Source: Laccaria trichodermophora
Taxonomy: Eukaryota > Basidiomycota > Agaricomycetes > Agaricales > Hydnangiaceae
Length of the DNA: 64,000 nucleotides
Assembly: GCA_018417955.1 (NCBI GenBank)
Contig: JACTVC010000012.1
Span: 992,001-1,056,000 of the forward strand
Reading direction: 5' to 3'
The notes under the pieces: generated by a model
Seen by the model: only the letters and a program-made list of their open reading frames with translations
Database searches by the model: none
Told to the model about the DNA's origin: nothing
Position numbers and translations under genes: made by a program
In this document: in pieces, positions 38,674 through 51,208 of the stretch
Position numbering within the stretch: position 1 is the stretch's first letter
Layout of the letters: every line of letters begins with the position of its first letter

Positions 38674-40252
38674 ATGTCCGTTCTCTTTGAAACGTCTTTG
38701 GGCGACATAGTCATCGATCTCGAGGTTGAAGCTTGCCCCAGGACATGCGAGAATTTCCTGAAACTATGTAAAGTGTACTACTACAACCTGAATGCTTTCT
38801 TCAATGGTTTGTTACCTGCCCGTTTTACCAATGGTTTGGCTTACAGTTTCGTCATACAGTATCAAAAGACTTCCTCGCACAAGCTGGTGACCCAACCGCA
38901 ACCGGAACGGGCGGTGAATCCATTTTCTCGCTCTTAGCCTCCAAATCTTTCTCCGATGTTCCGACACCACGATACTTCCCTCCAGAGATCCTCCCAAAGC
39001 TGAAGCATACGCATAAAGGCACAGTCTCCATGGCTGTAGCACCAGCCTTGGAGGGCAACAAAGGAGGCTGCGGAAGCCAGTTCTTTATCACTCTCGGAGA
39101 CCAAATTGACTACCTGGACGGCAAACACGCCGTTTTCGGACATGTAGTTGAGGGATTGGACACGCTTGACAAGATGAATGAAATCTTTGTGGATCAAGAT
39201 GGACGCCCGTTGAAGGACGTTCGGATAAGGCATGTTGTTATTCTTGGTACGTCTTTTCTTGGAGCTCATCACTTCCAAAGTCTCAGTGGGTTTGGAATGT
39301 AGATGACCCCTTCCCCGATCCACCAGGTTTGGTTCAACCACCTTCCTCTCCAACACGTCCTCCAGACAACTCCACTCGTATTGCTGAAGATGAAGACCCT
39401 TTGGCGACTCTTCCTGAAGAGGAAGAAGAACGGATTAGGCGCGAGAAAGCGGCGGCCGCCTCGGCGCTAACTCTCGAGATGGTAGGAGACCTTCCATTCG
39501 CTAATGTCCGCCCCCCTGAGAACGTCTTGTTCGTGTGCAAACTCAACGCCGTAACTAGAGACGAGGACCTGGAGCTTATTTTTTCGCGTTTTGGTACTAT
39601 CATGAGTTGCCAAGTCATTCGCGATAAAAAGACCGGCGATTCCCTACAATACGCGTTTATCGAGTTTGATAAGCGAGAGGACGCTGAACAGGTAAGCTCC
39701 TCCCAAATCTATGCCGGGAAATGCTGTGGCTGATAGTTATCGCAGGCCTACTTTAAAATGCAAAACGTACTCGTTGATGACCGCCGTATCTGGGTTGACT
39801 TGTGCGTCAAACCCGGCAAACCATCTAGTTCGTTTCGCCTAACGTAATTTTCTCCTAGCTCGCAATCTGTTGCGAAAAGCAATACTTTTTGGTCAAACAA
39901 CATCGTCAGAGGCCCCAAGCGGACCAAAACTAGTGGGTATGGCGGCCGAGATGACCTAGAAGAAACTCGTCGATATAGGGGGGACGATGGGCGTCCCAGT
40001 AGCCACGAGCACCATCACCATCGTGGTTATGGAATGGTGTTTGACGTTCCCGATCACTCCGAGCGCCGAAGAAAACGCAGTCGGAGTGGAGACAGGGACG
40101 AAGTAGACAAATCTAGGGATACACGCCGACGACACTCAAGAACTCCACCTCCCAGAGAATCTAGCGGAAGAAATGGGCACCGAGAGCACGAAAGACGTAG
40201 GTCCCGCAGTAGGAGCAGAGAAAGGCATACTGGCCGAGAGCGAAGACGGTAG
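38674..40252 (+). CDS. cyp6: Cyclophilin-RRM peptidyl-prolyl isomerase (Cyp6/PPIL4-like)
   Basis: Exons 38674-38806, 38860-39246, 39303-39691, 39746-39801 and 39859-40252, about 452 residues. Residues 1-170 are a cyclophilin ([70 protein letters not shown]). An RRM starts near 246 ([22 protein letters not shown], ending [19 protein letters not shown]), and the C-terminus is Arg/Ser-rich ([18 protein letters not shown]). This is the nuclear Cyp6/PPIL4 architecture, linked to spliceosomal or transcription complexes. The first acceptor was set at 38859 because the earlier AG (38846) breaks the frame before VSKDFLAQ. It follows the ABC transporter by 113 bp in the same direction. Confidence 0.92.
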
Positions 40253-41221
40253 CACGGTCCCGTTGATCTGTATTTTTTTGAGCGGATAAGCCCTACCTCC
40301 TTCCAGATGGTGAGCGTTGCACATTCTGATAACTTGTCCCAAATTTGCTCATTCTTTCCCACTTGCCTCAGATCACTGATACTTGTACATCTTTCTGCCA
40401 CGTAAAATGAATTGTCTATGGCTGTGCCTGAAAGAGATAATTATGAGCATGATTGCTGACTCTCTTTGAAGCGAATGGAGATTCAATGCCTTTTGCACCG
40501 TCTGGGGAAAAGTAGGCGACGCCAAAGATGAAGGATTCAAGTAACAAGAGAACAGAATATTTGGCCCCACCACACTCAAAATGCGAAGGTCGAGGGCTAA
40601 TGAGCTGTCAAACTCGACCTCATTTCTGCCGTCATGGCTCACGTCAAAACTCGCTCTGTGACTTGACTATGAATATCGGTGGAGATTTAACACTTCTCCT
40701 TGAAAGTGCATCGTGGCCTTCACGATTTTTGCAGCTACTTACTTCGGCAATATCTCGGCGTAAAGTTGAATAACAAGATGGCCGGAGGGTGAGGAGGTTA
40801 CATCAATAAAACCTATTCCTCGGGATCCAAATCGCCCTTTAGGTTTCCGACTGAGATGATATGCATCCTCCCCTTTTAGCACAGTGAGTTTTGCCGTCTT
40901 CATCTCCGCTCAGCGCTCATCGTACCTTTTGGATTGTGACTGTGACTACCCGTGACAGACTGACAATCGTGTCAATACTTTTCGCAAGGTGCAGGAAAGT
41001 GTCTTGATCAACATAATTCAATTATCTGATTGGATAGTATCTGAATTTGACGTGTTCTTTCAGGATAATTCTATTTGTGAACCCCCTTCACGTGTGAACC
41101 CCCTCCTCTTCTATGTAGGAACCCGGTTCACACGGTCGGAGGTCCGGTTCAGCGGCGGATGACAAGAATATTCATTCATTACATAATTGACTAAATCGAA
41201 CAGCTTAAGTGCGAAAGACTC
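40253..41221. other. Intergenic, left flank of the retrotransposon
   Basis: No supported gene. The last five bases (41217-41221, GACTC) are the target site duplication of the copia element. Confidence 0.6.
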
Positions 41222-41467
41222 TGTTGAATTCTGCATCGAGATCGTGATCGTGATCGACCATTACGTAACCCACTACTATAAGTACTGTACAGGGGTTCGT
41301 TCCTTCCCTCAGTCGCTCTTCTATCGGCTGAGGTGAGTAACGTTCCCCGCCATTACTATATCATTGGTACTGACTCAGGTGTTACTCGTAGAGTATACTA
41401 GGTACGGTTCCAATGATATCCTAGTCGCTCTTCTATCGGCTGAGAGTATACTAGTTTATTTCCAACA
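41222..41467 (+). repeat. 5' LTR of copia element
   Basis: 246 bp, starting TGTTG and ending CAACA (short terminal inverted repeat), differing from the 3' LTR at a single position (G at the CAGTCGCTC site, A in the other). It contains two direct copies of AGTCGCTCTTCTATCGGCTG about 100 bp apart. Confidence 0.97.
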
Positions 41468-41478
41468 GGTTATGGGCC
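41468..41478 (+). other. Primer-binding site (half-tRNA initiator Met type)
   Basis: GGTTATGGGCC follows the LTR directly. Its reverse complement contains CAT flanked by stem-like bases, as in the anticodon arm of initiator methionine tRNA. Copia-class elements are known to prime from an internal half of that tRNA rather than from its 3' end. Confidence 0.6.
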
Positions 41479-41536
41479 ATTTTGGACTCTAGTTACCCCG
41501 CCATTAATTCGACCATTCCCAATCGTTTGATTTACG

Positions 41537-44500
41537 ATGACTGTAGGCGACCCTGTCCTTGATGACCCTTCGCCCATCACCGCTTCGACCCTGTCGAGTT
41601 CCTCGCCCATCACTGCCCTCGCCAGCGATGTATCTCATCCCTCTATAACCATTCAGAGCGTGAAGGAGTCGAGCTGGGGGACTTTTGATGTTCTCGACAA
41701 ATCCTCGAATAACTACATGACGTGGAGCCAACACGTTGTTCGCATTTTGCGTCTTTCTTCTGGCTTGGACCTCTATTTGAACGAATCGTTTCTTCCACCC
41801 GACTCACGCCTCGAACCTCGTGCTAACCGCAACTGGTTTATCAATGACGCCGCCATTCAAGCGTTCCTTCTCATGAAGTGCGCCCGTTCGGAACTATCTT
41901 TCATTGAGAAATGCATGACTTCCGCTGGTATCTGGTTGACTCTGAAGAAACGCCACGTTCACCAGGGACCAATGTCCCAAGTTACTCTCATCCAAGAAGC
42001 TCTTTCCCTTCGTTATTCATCGTCTACGCCTTTCTCTGAAACGACACTTCGATACCGTGAACTTAATCAACGCATTTGGGATATGGGCACTCCAACCCCC
42101 GAGGGTTTTCTTTGCATTATGATGTTACTCGGCCTCTCTTCTGATAGCTCTCTCTCTGCCGTTCGAGACTCTATTATATCTGGTCTTTCGTCCTCTACTT
42201 CCGAACGCGCATATACTTCGGCAGATATCATTGCCCGCCTTGATTTTGAACAACAGGCCCGCTCTTTGGCCATTACGCAAATGGTACCTGTACCTGCTGA
42301 GGCTCACATCAGCCGATGCTCGAACGCCGAATCCTCGCAAATGATTTGTTCGAATTGCAAGAAACCCCGACACACCTCCGAATTTTGCATCCAACCCGGT
42401 GGTGGCATGGCAGGCAAAACTATTGCCGAAGCTCAACAGGCACGCGACGCGAAACGCGGCAAGAAATCTAAAGTCAAATCCAAGGAAACCGTGAAAGGAA
42501 CGGCCGGCAGTATTATTCAATCCGGACACCAAGCTTACATCGTCGACGCTGACAGCAAAGCTCACGAAATCGTTGGTTCTTCCACTTCGAGTACTGCTAC
42601 GTCTACGTCATCTGAATCTGCTCACTTCCTTCAAACGGATGACCTCAATTCCATTGATCCCCTCGTCCTGGACTCTTTATGTGCCGCAGATGTTGACGAA
42701 TATGTGCATATAGCCGAGTATTCTTGGCTCGCAACTCAAGATTCGCTTCATGCTTCCGTCGATTGGCGCGAGAGGAGGAGAAACCTTGACGAATTAGATC
42801 TCGCGGCCATCACTGCAGCACCACTTTCCACCGCTGCTTGTCAAACTTCCCTTTCCTTGGACTCTTCCCCTTTCTTGCTAGATAGCGCCTGCACCACCCA
42901 CATCTCACCAGATCGTTCAGACTTCCTGACACTACACCCCATTGCAGACTGAACCGTTACTGGCGTTGGTGGTTCTTCCATCAAGGCCCTAGGAATCGGA
43001 TCTGTCAAACTCGTCGTCGGCAAGGGATCTTCCTTGTTACTCGAAAACGTATTATTCATCCCTTCTTCCACCGTTCGACTCATCTCAATCGCTTGCATTA
43101 CCGAATCGCTACAATGTTCTGTTACCTTCGAATCTTCTACCGTTACACTCAAACAACGCTCTGGTTCGCTCTTTGCGACTGGCACACGCCTTCCTACCCG
43201 AAAACTCTATCGTCTCGACTGTACCTGCCTCTCAACCGAGCATGCATTCCATATGGCTGATCTTGACACTTGGCACCGACGGCTCGGACACGCATCTAAC
43301 CAATGTGTTCTTGACTTAGCCACCAAGCAGTTAGCCCAAGGTATGCTCATCAATCTTTCTCGATCCCCTCCCAAATGTGACAGTTGTATCCGCGGTAAAC
43401 AGGGTCGAACCCCAGTACCAAAGACACGTCAGGGGGAGAGATCGATTCGAAAGTTGGGAGTGATATTTGTGGACTTGACAGGACCTGAGGCTGTGAAATC
43501 GGCGAGTGGTAATTCCTACGTGATGAACATTGTCGACGATTATTCTAGTCACCCCTGGACCTTTTGTCTTAAGCTAAAATCTGATGCGCTATCCACCCTC
43601 CAAGTTTGGGCGCGTCGAGCTGAAGCAGAAAGTGGGGAACGTATAGGCATCATCCGTGTGGATGGTGGCGAATTGAATTCTGATGCGATGAATGCATGGT
43701 GCGATGCTAACGGTTACAGACTACAGTTCACTGCACCTTACACATCTGCCCACAATGGTCGTGCCGAACGCATGCACCTTACCATCATGAATAGGATGCG
43801 TGCTATGCGCGCGTCCACACCTAATGTTCCCCCAAATCGTTGGGATGAATTTGCGATGACAGCAGGCTACTTATCCGCACGTACGCCCACTCGCACACTC
43901 CAGAAAACACCTTATGAGGCTTGGCACGGGAGTAAACCAGACTTATCGCATTTACGAGAAATAGGTTCCCGAGCTTTCGCCCTTATCCTTAAACACAACC
44001 CCAAAATTTATGAACGGTCCATTGAATGTGTCCTTGTTGGATATTCTCCAAACTCAAAGGCTTACCGTCTCTACCATCCCTCTACACATCGACTCTTTGA
44101 GTCCTTCCATGTCAAATTTATCGAGCGAAAAGATAATGTTTCCCAACCTCTTTTCCCAGGCTGTATTATTGACATCCCCGTTGCAGTTGACCCTGATAAT
44201 ACCACACCGGTTCCTGTGGTTGAATCGTTGTCACACAACAACACCTCCGTCCATGATGAGGAGGAGCTTGTCACTAGACCGGCTCCTGTGGTTCATTCGT
44301 TTCCACACAAGAACACCTCTATCCAAGACGAGGAGGAGACTGTCACGCCTGATTCAGGCCAAATCTGGACTCATAATCCGGGAGTACCTGTTCCTTTACT
44401 TCCAAACTCTACTGACGCTCCTACTGCGGTAGATACAATCGTGCCTGTCCCTGTACTGGACATTGACACTGTTCCCCGGCGCTCCAATTGGCCCCTGGTT

Positions 44501-46409
44501 CCGACTCCCAAGGTCGCTGAAACTCTGGGTATCCGACATGTGCCACGCGTTGCCCAGGCGGTTGCTGAATCCCACGAGGCTGGTCGTCGCCTCAAGGAAC
44601 AGCGCGCTCAGGCAAAATTCGAGAGACGTCAACTTGTCCTTGACCAACGCGCCTCCCTTACTAACGAGGCCGTTCCGCTTCCTACCATTGCTAACGCCGT
44701 TCCTGATGACACCTTGCCACCTCCACTTGTTCAACTTTCTGATCCTGAAGTCGACCTTGTTAATCTTTGCGAGGCTTTTGCGGCTGAATTGGCTTCCCCT
44801 CTCATCAACCTGCGCAATCCTGATGAACCTACCTTCCGTGAGGCTATGGCTTCTCCTGACGCTGCCAAGTGGACCTTTGGTATCCAGGATGAATTACACA
44901 GCCTTAAAGAGATGGGTGTTTATAAACTTGTACCTCGTTCTGATGTCCCTGCAGGTCGTAAGATCCTAACCGGCAAATGGGTTCTCAACCTCAAACGCGA
45001 TGAGCTCGGCGATCCTAAACGGCACAAGGCACGGTATGTCATCAGAGGTTACGAACAAATTTTTGGTCAAGACTATGTTGATACCACCTCGCCTACCGCC
45101 CGCATGGAATCCATCTGCTTGCTCCTCAACATCGCTGCTGCCAAGGATTGGGACCTTCAGCAAATCGACGTCAAGACCGCTTTTCTTTATGGCCTTTTGC
45201 CCGCTGACGAAGTCCAGTATATGGAACAGCCTCTCTCTTTCGAGGAGCCTGGAAAAGAAGACTGGGTTTGGTGTTTACAGCGTGGCTTATATGGAATGAA
45301 GCAAAGCGGTCGCATCTGGAACAAGACTATGCACAAGGCTATGTTAAGTTGGGGCTTTAAACGACTCCACGCTGACCCTTGTGTTTATTATAGGGTCACT
45401 CAACTGGGGACGGTCTTGTCTGCCATCCACGTTGATGATTTCCTGGTTGGCGTCTCGTTCACCAGAAGCATCCCAATCATTCAAGGAGGAGCTCAGGTCC
45501 CTCTGGACCATCTCCGACCTCGGTGAAGCGCGTTTCTGTGTGGGGATTGCAATTTCTCGTGACAGGCCTAATCGTCTCATTTCTATTTCTCAAACTGCAC
45601 TTATTGACCATGTTATTCAACAGTTTGGCCAGGCCGACGCCGACCCCATTTCCACCCCAATGGATCCATCGGTCGCCAAGAGCCTTACTCGCCCTTCCCC
45701 TTCTGATCCACCTCTTTCCGACTCTGACGTCCGTGACCTGGCACGCATCCCTTATCGGTCACTGGTTGGCTCCCTTATGTACCTGGCCGTCAGTACTCGA
45801 CCTGATATCTCCTTTGCTGTTGCTCGTCTCTGTCAATTTCTCGATTGCTATCGCCGTGTACACTGGAATGCAGCCATACGTGTTGTTCGTTATCTTAAAA
45901 GTACACGCTTGCTCACTCTTACACTAGGTGGTGATCCGGAACTGGACCTGGTTGGCTTCTCTGATTCCTCCCATGCGGATTGTCCAGACACCGCTCGTTC
46001 GACCATGGGCTACTGCTTCTCCGTTGGCGGTGCCGTCTTCACTTGGTCGTCTCGCCGCCAGAAAACTGTTTCCAACTCTTCCTGTGAAGCTGAATATATC
46101 GCCCTCAGCGAGGCCAGCCGTGAAGCCCTTTGGTTGCGACAGTTTTTACGCGAGATTCATTTCCTCAAACCCAATCCTACTGTACTCCTCTGTGACAACA
46201 ACGGCGCCAAGGCCCTTTCGTCTGATCCTACACACCACTCCCGGAGCAAGCACATTGATGTCCGTCATCATTTTGTTCGCGAGCGTGTTGAAGAAGGTTC
46301 TCTCACCATTTGGCGTGTCCCCGGTCATGACAACGTCGCCGACATTTTCACGAAAGCCTTACCACGTCCCGACTTCACTCGTTTACGGCCCTTCCTTGGA
46401 CTACGGTGA
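41537..46409 (+). pseudogene. gag-pol: copia Gag-Pol polyprotein, interrupted by a stop and a frameshift
   Basis: Gag (UBN2-like) starts at the ATG at 41537 and contains a CCHC zinc knuckle (C-x2-C-x4-H-x4-C at about 42345-42387). The protease motif DSA is near 42885. A TGA at 42950-42952 interrupts the frame inside protease; the reading frame resumes unchanged after it. Integrase follows with an H-H-C-C zinc region (WHRRLGHA, CDSCIRGKQ, about 43270-43410) and Asp, Asp and Glu in FVDLTGPE, RVDGGELN and NGRAERMHL. Reverse transcriptase has KARYVIRGYEQ and the catalytic HVDDFL (about 45429). Just after it, near 45455, one base too many shifts the frame, and RNase H (FSDSSHAD, SSCEAEYIALSE) continues in another frame to 46409. 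Apart from these two lesions it is complete. Confidence 0.93.
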
Positions 46410-46665
46410 TTCTTGTGTGAGGAGGAGCATTTCCTGGTTGGCGTCTCGATTTCAATCTCCTTGACCTAGGTAGATTTCATTTCGACCATGCCAGCCGGTA
46501 GCTTTTTCCCACTGGGTTTTGACGCACCCGGCGTTCGGATTTACCTATCCATTTCTCATTCTATCCTCCATCCCCATTATCATCTCTGCCTCCATATTCT
46601 CTCCTTTCCTTTTTGTCTTGTTTTCATTACCTACTGTTCTCTCACTCCTCCACGACCTTCGCTTT

Positions 46666-46674
46666 GAGGAGGAG
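46666..46674 (+). other. Polypurine tract
   Basis: GAGGAGGAG directly in front of the 3' LTR, the expected second-strand primer site. Confidence 0.75.
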
Positions 46675-46920
46675 TGTTGAATTCTGCATCGAGATCGTGA
46701 TCGTGATCGACCATTACGTAACCCACTACTATAAGTACTGTACAGGGGTTCGTTCCTTCCCTCAGTCACTCTTCTATCGGCTGAGGTGAGTAACGTTCCC
46801 CGCCATTACTATATCATTGGTACTGACTCAGGTGTTACTCGTAGAGTATACTAGGTACGGTTCCAATGATATCCTAGTCGCTCTTCTATCGGCTGAGAGT
46901 ATACTAGTTTATTTCCAACA
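46675..46920 (+). repeat. 3' LTR of copia element
   Basis: 246 bp, TGTTG to CAACA, one substitution relative to the 5' LTR, followed by the GACTC target duplication. Confidence 0.97.
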
Positions 46921-47077
46921 GACTCGTTGTGTGAGAGCGTGTCCGACGACGAGTACTTTTTGTTGTGATAAGAACGACTCACCATGTATTTGCCATGTAT
47001 ATGGGATGTAGTTTTGTTCTCGGAATGTGTAGCTAGAGCAGCTGGTATCAACTCATTATTGAGATGGACTTGCATCC

Positions 47078-48240
47078 TCAAGATGGCCACGGGTAGCGCA
47101 TGCGGCGCCGCGGTAGGTGCGAAGCACTACTCGATTCGTAAAATAAAATGAAAGTAGATAGTCGAACACATACTTGCCTATCTGAGCTGAAAGACGCGTA
47201 GTAGTTCCGTGCAACAGGGCCCTCCACCTCTGCGTCGAAAACCACGAACAAGCGATCGTGAAGATCCCAGCGAAGCACACCAATCCTTCGTTCTCCGCCG
47301 TGAGTGAAGCGATCACCGTGGAATTCGGAATTCGCATGGGACGCGCTCCACATTGGGAGTTCGTATTTCAAGGACAGCAGCTGTACCGGAAGAATCTGGT
47401 CAAGAGGGACCTTGAGCCAGTGGAGGGTATGCAGTTTTTTGGAGGCCGAGGGTGAGGTATAGGATTGAGGGGTGGCGAGATGAGAGGGAGATATTGGATG
47501 TTGACCGAGGTCCGAGGCCCGTGTACGTCCACTCTCGAGGCTTAACTTCTTCACCTTCCCCAACCCTCCACTGCAGTGCTTTACATAACATCTTATTTGC
47601 TGGCAGAGGCAGACTTGGAGCATGCAAGGATCAAGAAAAGCGCAACTGGAAGGCATTAGCCCAGTCACCACCATCAAGCTTTCCCACTGCAGAAGAGCAC
47701 CTGAAGGTCCTCGACTCACCCTCGTAATCTCCAGGATCCATGTCCCATAGTGCTTTACGGAGCTGAGCAACGGCTCCATCAGAAAGGGAATGAGTGATAT
47801 ATCATATAAGGACAGGCGGCGGCTTCAAAGGGTAGCCTCGAGTCAACGTTGGCCATTTGTTAGCGTAGGAGCTCTTCGGATGCATCCCCGCCATGAGCAG
47901 GTCCGGCGCTAGCAGTGTGCAAAGGCTTAGCATACTTGAACCGCCCGTCGACGTTGAGCCAATGTTGAGCATCCGAGTCATTGTTTGTGGTCCGGTGGGA
48001 TAACTGGCGGCGGCGCCGAAACTGGCCGAAATGGATGAACCCCCATGACTTTCATAATTCTTTGTCAGCATCAACCCTAGGGTTCATCGCATGAAGGGGG
48101 TTCACGAATAGAATTATCCGTTCTTTCAAAGGTCGAGAAGCCTCCAAGAGATCATCAAGTGCTGCCACCGTGCCAGCCCGTGAGCCGCAACATCCCCGCT
48201 GTGGCAATGCTATCGAAGATGCGGTTCCCAACACCCTCTC
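47078..48240 (-). other. Coding-like but unassigned region
   Basis: Minus-strand stretches read like protein in different frames, for example a segment with DAQHWLNVDGRFKYAKP and HGGDASEELLR (about 47830-48000), one with VAQLRKALWDMDPGDYEG (about 47705-47770), and one with GERRIGVLRWDLHDRLFVVF (about 47200-47310). Stops and frame changes separate them and I could not connect them with credible introns, so this is either a gene with a structure I failed to solve or a pseudogene. It starts 160 bp from the copia insertion. I do not recognise the family. Confidence 0.35.
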
Positions 48241-48558
48241 ATCCCGCAGGCTCGCCTAATAGTGTATCACGCTAAGTCCTCTAAAACATGGAGTTAAGTA
48301 AAGTTAGGCATGAACTCCTTTCGGCTCTCTGCCTCCAAAGCTTAAACCGCTCTCTGAGCGTGATGACATCTCCGACGTCGAAATACATTGATGGTGTGTC
48401 AACGATCCGGCCCTGCTCCGTTTACGGGACTGCTGTCCGCCGCATAACACTGCCTAGGGAAAGCTCATCAGATAATCGGAACGACGGTGATACAATACAT
48501 GCGTTCCTGAACGTCCCATATAACCTGGCCCAGCGAATCAGCGAAAGTCTTACCACCA

Positions 48559-51028
48559 ATGGGACGGATGTCGCCCCGAGCTCTATCTTGCCTTTGGCTC
48601 CTTGGAATCTCGGCATCTTCTACGGCGCAAACCCTCAACCAAACCCCCTTGCAGTCACCGCATGTCTCTCAGTCTGAATGGGATGACTTGAACTATCAGG
48701 TTGGGGGAAGGTTGTTCAGAAGCGCACCGTTCGCCAAGCCCTGCTTTACACGACCGTTTCCCTCTCCGTCATGTGTTCAGGTTCAAGATGGGTACGTGGA
48801 CGAAGGTCAGCTTTTTTTTACAGCCGTTCCCTCTTTGTGTGTTAAAAATTCCTAGAAACTCGTGCGAATACGTCATCGGCATACATCCAGAGTCAATGGG
48901 AGACTTGTCAAGTAACGGGGGAGCAATGCCTACTCGATTATACCAATCCCAAGAATGAAGAGCCTACGACTCGCAAATGCCTTCCTGGCAGTATCCCAAG
49001 ATATTTCATAGATGTGCGATCACCGAAAGATATTGCGGCTGCCTTTCTCTTTTCGAAGAAAACAAGGGTCCCAATCGTGATAAAAAATACTGGGGTAGGT
49101 GCATTTTGTTGTCGACGACTGACTCTTAAGAGGAGGCATGTAGCACGATTATAAAGGCCGCAGTAGCGCTCCAGGGTCTCTTGCTCTTTGGGTACGTCCT
49201 CATCCAAATTTCTTTCGTAATGCACTGACCAAATTCTATCTTCAGACCCACAATCTTAAGAAGGTGCGTCCAACGAGTGATCATGTCCGACACATACTGA
49301 ATCGGAATCTACTACCTAGTTGACCTATAACCCTCAATTTACCCCAGAAGGATGTTCACATTCCAGTCCTGGAGTAACAGCTGGCGTACGTAAATGCGAA
49401 GCCCTATACTCTTTGGAAATGATTATCAATTTTTTACGATTTCAGGCTGGTGTACAATGGGGGGAGGCATACCCGTTTGCGGAGAAGAATAATATCACAG
49501 TTGTCGGGGGTGCGCCCTTCAACTTCACCTATCTTCATTGGCTGATTTGGAGCATTAGGCAGCGACAAGACGGTGGGAGTCGTCGGCGGCTGGCTTCAAG
49601 TCTGTCCCTTACACATATGAATGTTCCATTTCTAAACGTTCTACTGTCAGGGAGGGGGTCACGGCGCCCTGTCAAACACAATGGGTCTGGGCGTGGATCG
49701 TGTGGTAACCTACTCGATTTATTTTGGACCTACGCATCTGATACTGACGTTCCTTCAACAGCTTCAGTTTAAAATAGTCACACCAGATGGAATTCACAGA
49801 GTCGTAAATGAATGCCAGAACGAAGATCTCTTCTTCGCTCTCCGTGGCGGTACGTTCCACTCACCATGACTATCCAGTAAATATTGACTTCCGTTTTCAA
49901 GGTGGTGGGGGGACCTTTGGCGTTGTGACTGAAGCTACGATCCTGGCATCTCCTCCCGTTAAATTGCAATCATTGATTCTCACACTGAAATCCCCCTCTG
50001 CGACGAAGCGCATGTGGTCGATATTGGCGGATAACGCTCTCAAATGGGCAGATGAAGGATGGGGTGGATTTTCCACGTCCCAGGTCGTCATTCTTATCAA
50101 CCCAAAATTAAGTAGTCAAGAAGCAAGAGAATCCTTGGCCCCTTTGATTGACTTCGGAAAATCGTTGCCAGCTGACGAGGTTGAGTTGGATATCATAGAG
50201 TTTCCTACTTGGGGTGCTTTCTTTGATGTCTTTACAAAAGATCACGTCGCGGTAAGTTTCAGACTAAAGTATCTTTCTTCATTCATGAACACAAAAAACC
50301 CGTCTCCCCTAGGTAGTTGGCGTCAGTTTGGCTCTTAGCTCTCGCCTCATCAGCAAGGAAAACGTTAAGACCGCTTCGCATAAGGAAGAACTAGTATCGG
50401 CTCTTCTTGCCGCGAATACCGCCACCCCTGGTCTCATTATTCTCATCACGGCTCCCTCCTCTTTTCCATCCTCTGGTAAAACTAGCGTAACGGAAGCGTG
50501 GAGATCGAGTTTGTATCACGTCACTGTGATTTCACCCTGGAACTGGAACGCTACAACCGAGGAAAAGAGGCAGAACTATAAACGTGCAAGCGATTCCATC
50601 GACAATTTGAGAAGAATAACGCCAGATGCTGCGTATCTGGTAGGTCTTTGTTATCTGCTAGAGTTTCTTACTGATGACGATTTGACATCCAGAATGAAGC
50701 TGACGTTTACGAGCCCAATCATGAAGGTAAGAGAGCTTGACAGAGTTTTCTTTGGCGCCGGCATCTCAATTTTGGTACTTACATTTAGTCGCCTTCTGGG
50801 GAGAACACTATCCGAAGCTCCTGCGCCTGAAAGAAAAGTAGTACGTCACTTGGTAAACGATGAAGAAATGACGTCGGTGCTTATCGATTACAGTGACCCA
50901 AACCATCTACTTGATTGCTGGCATTGTGGTAAGCCCGACGTTTTTTCCTCATTTTCGAAGTTCTTGTAACCCTGGTCATTACAGTCGGTTGGAAACGGAA
51001 CTCTGCACGCTTCTCTTGTTATCTTTGA
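48559..51028 (+). CDS. Secreted FAD-linked oxidase (BBE-like, FAD_binding_4)
   Basis: Fifteen exons (first 48559-48805, second 48856-49094, last 50985-51028; the fourth is only 18 nt, 49246-49263), all phases closing, about 567 residues. The signal peptide is MGRMSPRALSCLWLLGISAS, cleaved before about residue 25. The PCMH-type FAD domain is visible as RYFIDVRSPKDIAAAF, KNTGHDYKGRSSAPGS (His163 is the expected FAD-histidyl attachment), GGWLQGGGHGALS and GGGGTFGVVTEATI. The C-terminal berberine-bridge-like segment ends with DPNHLLDCWHCVGWKRNS. The second covalent site (Cys) of bicovalent members is not apparent (GGSDKTVG). Fungal relatives oxidise carbohydrates or secondary metabolites extracellularly; the substrate is unknown. 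A relic of exon 2 lies at 52650. Confidence 0.9.
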
Positions 51029-51208
51029 GATGCAGGGCTCATGTTTTGGATGGAAAGCAGTTGAAGGGACTATCACTCGTAGCCACTATACCTGAGTATG
51101 CAGCCTTACTAGCTATCAATATTTCGAGATAACGTTGGGTGGGTTGAGTCTAACACTGGTTTCTCCGTAGTCCGTTCATATGTAGACGAGTGGGTACAGA
51201 CAGATGAT

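Larger units (their letters stand above)
41222..46920 (+). mobile_element. Ty1/copia LTR retrotransposon, full-length, inactivated
   Basis: 5.7 kb element with 246 bp LTRs 99.6% identical, 5 bp target duplication GACTC on both sides (41217-41221 and 46921-46925), primer-binding site and a purine tract. Domain order Gag, protease, integrase, reverse transcriptase, RNase H is that of Ty1/copia. The coding region carries one in-frame TGA (42950-42952) and one frameshift near 45455. High LTR identity means a recent insertion. Confidence 0.95.

Noticed and set aside
42125..42565. Minus-strand frame of 146 codons inside the retrotransposon
   Set aside because: Antisense to Gag with no supporting features.
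45381..46409. Separate RNase H/RT gene
   Set aside because: It is the continuation of the copia polyprotein after a single-base frameshift, not an independent gene.
48938..49225. Minus-strand frame over the FAD oxidase
   Set aside because: Antisense to exons 2-3 of a clearly coding gene.
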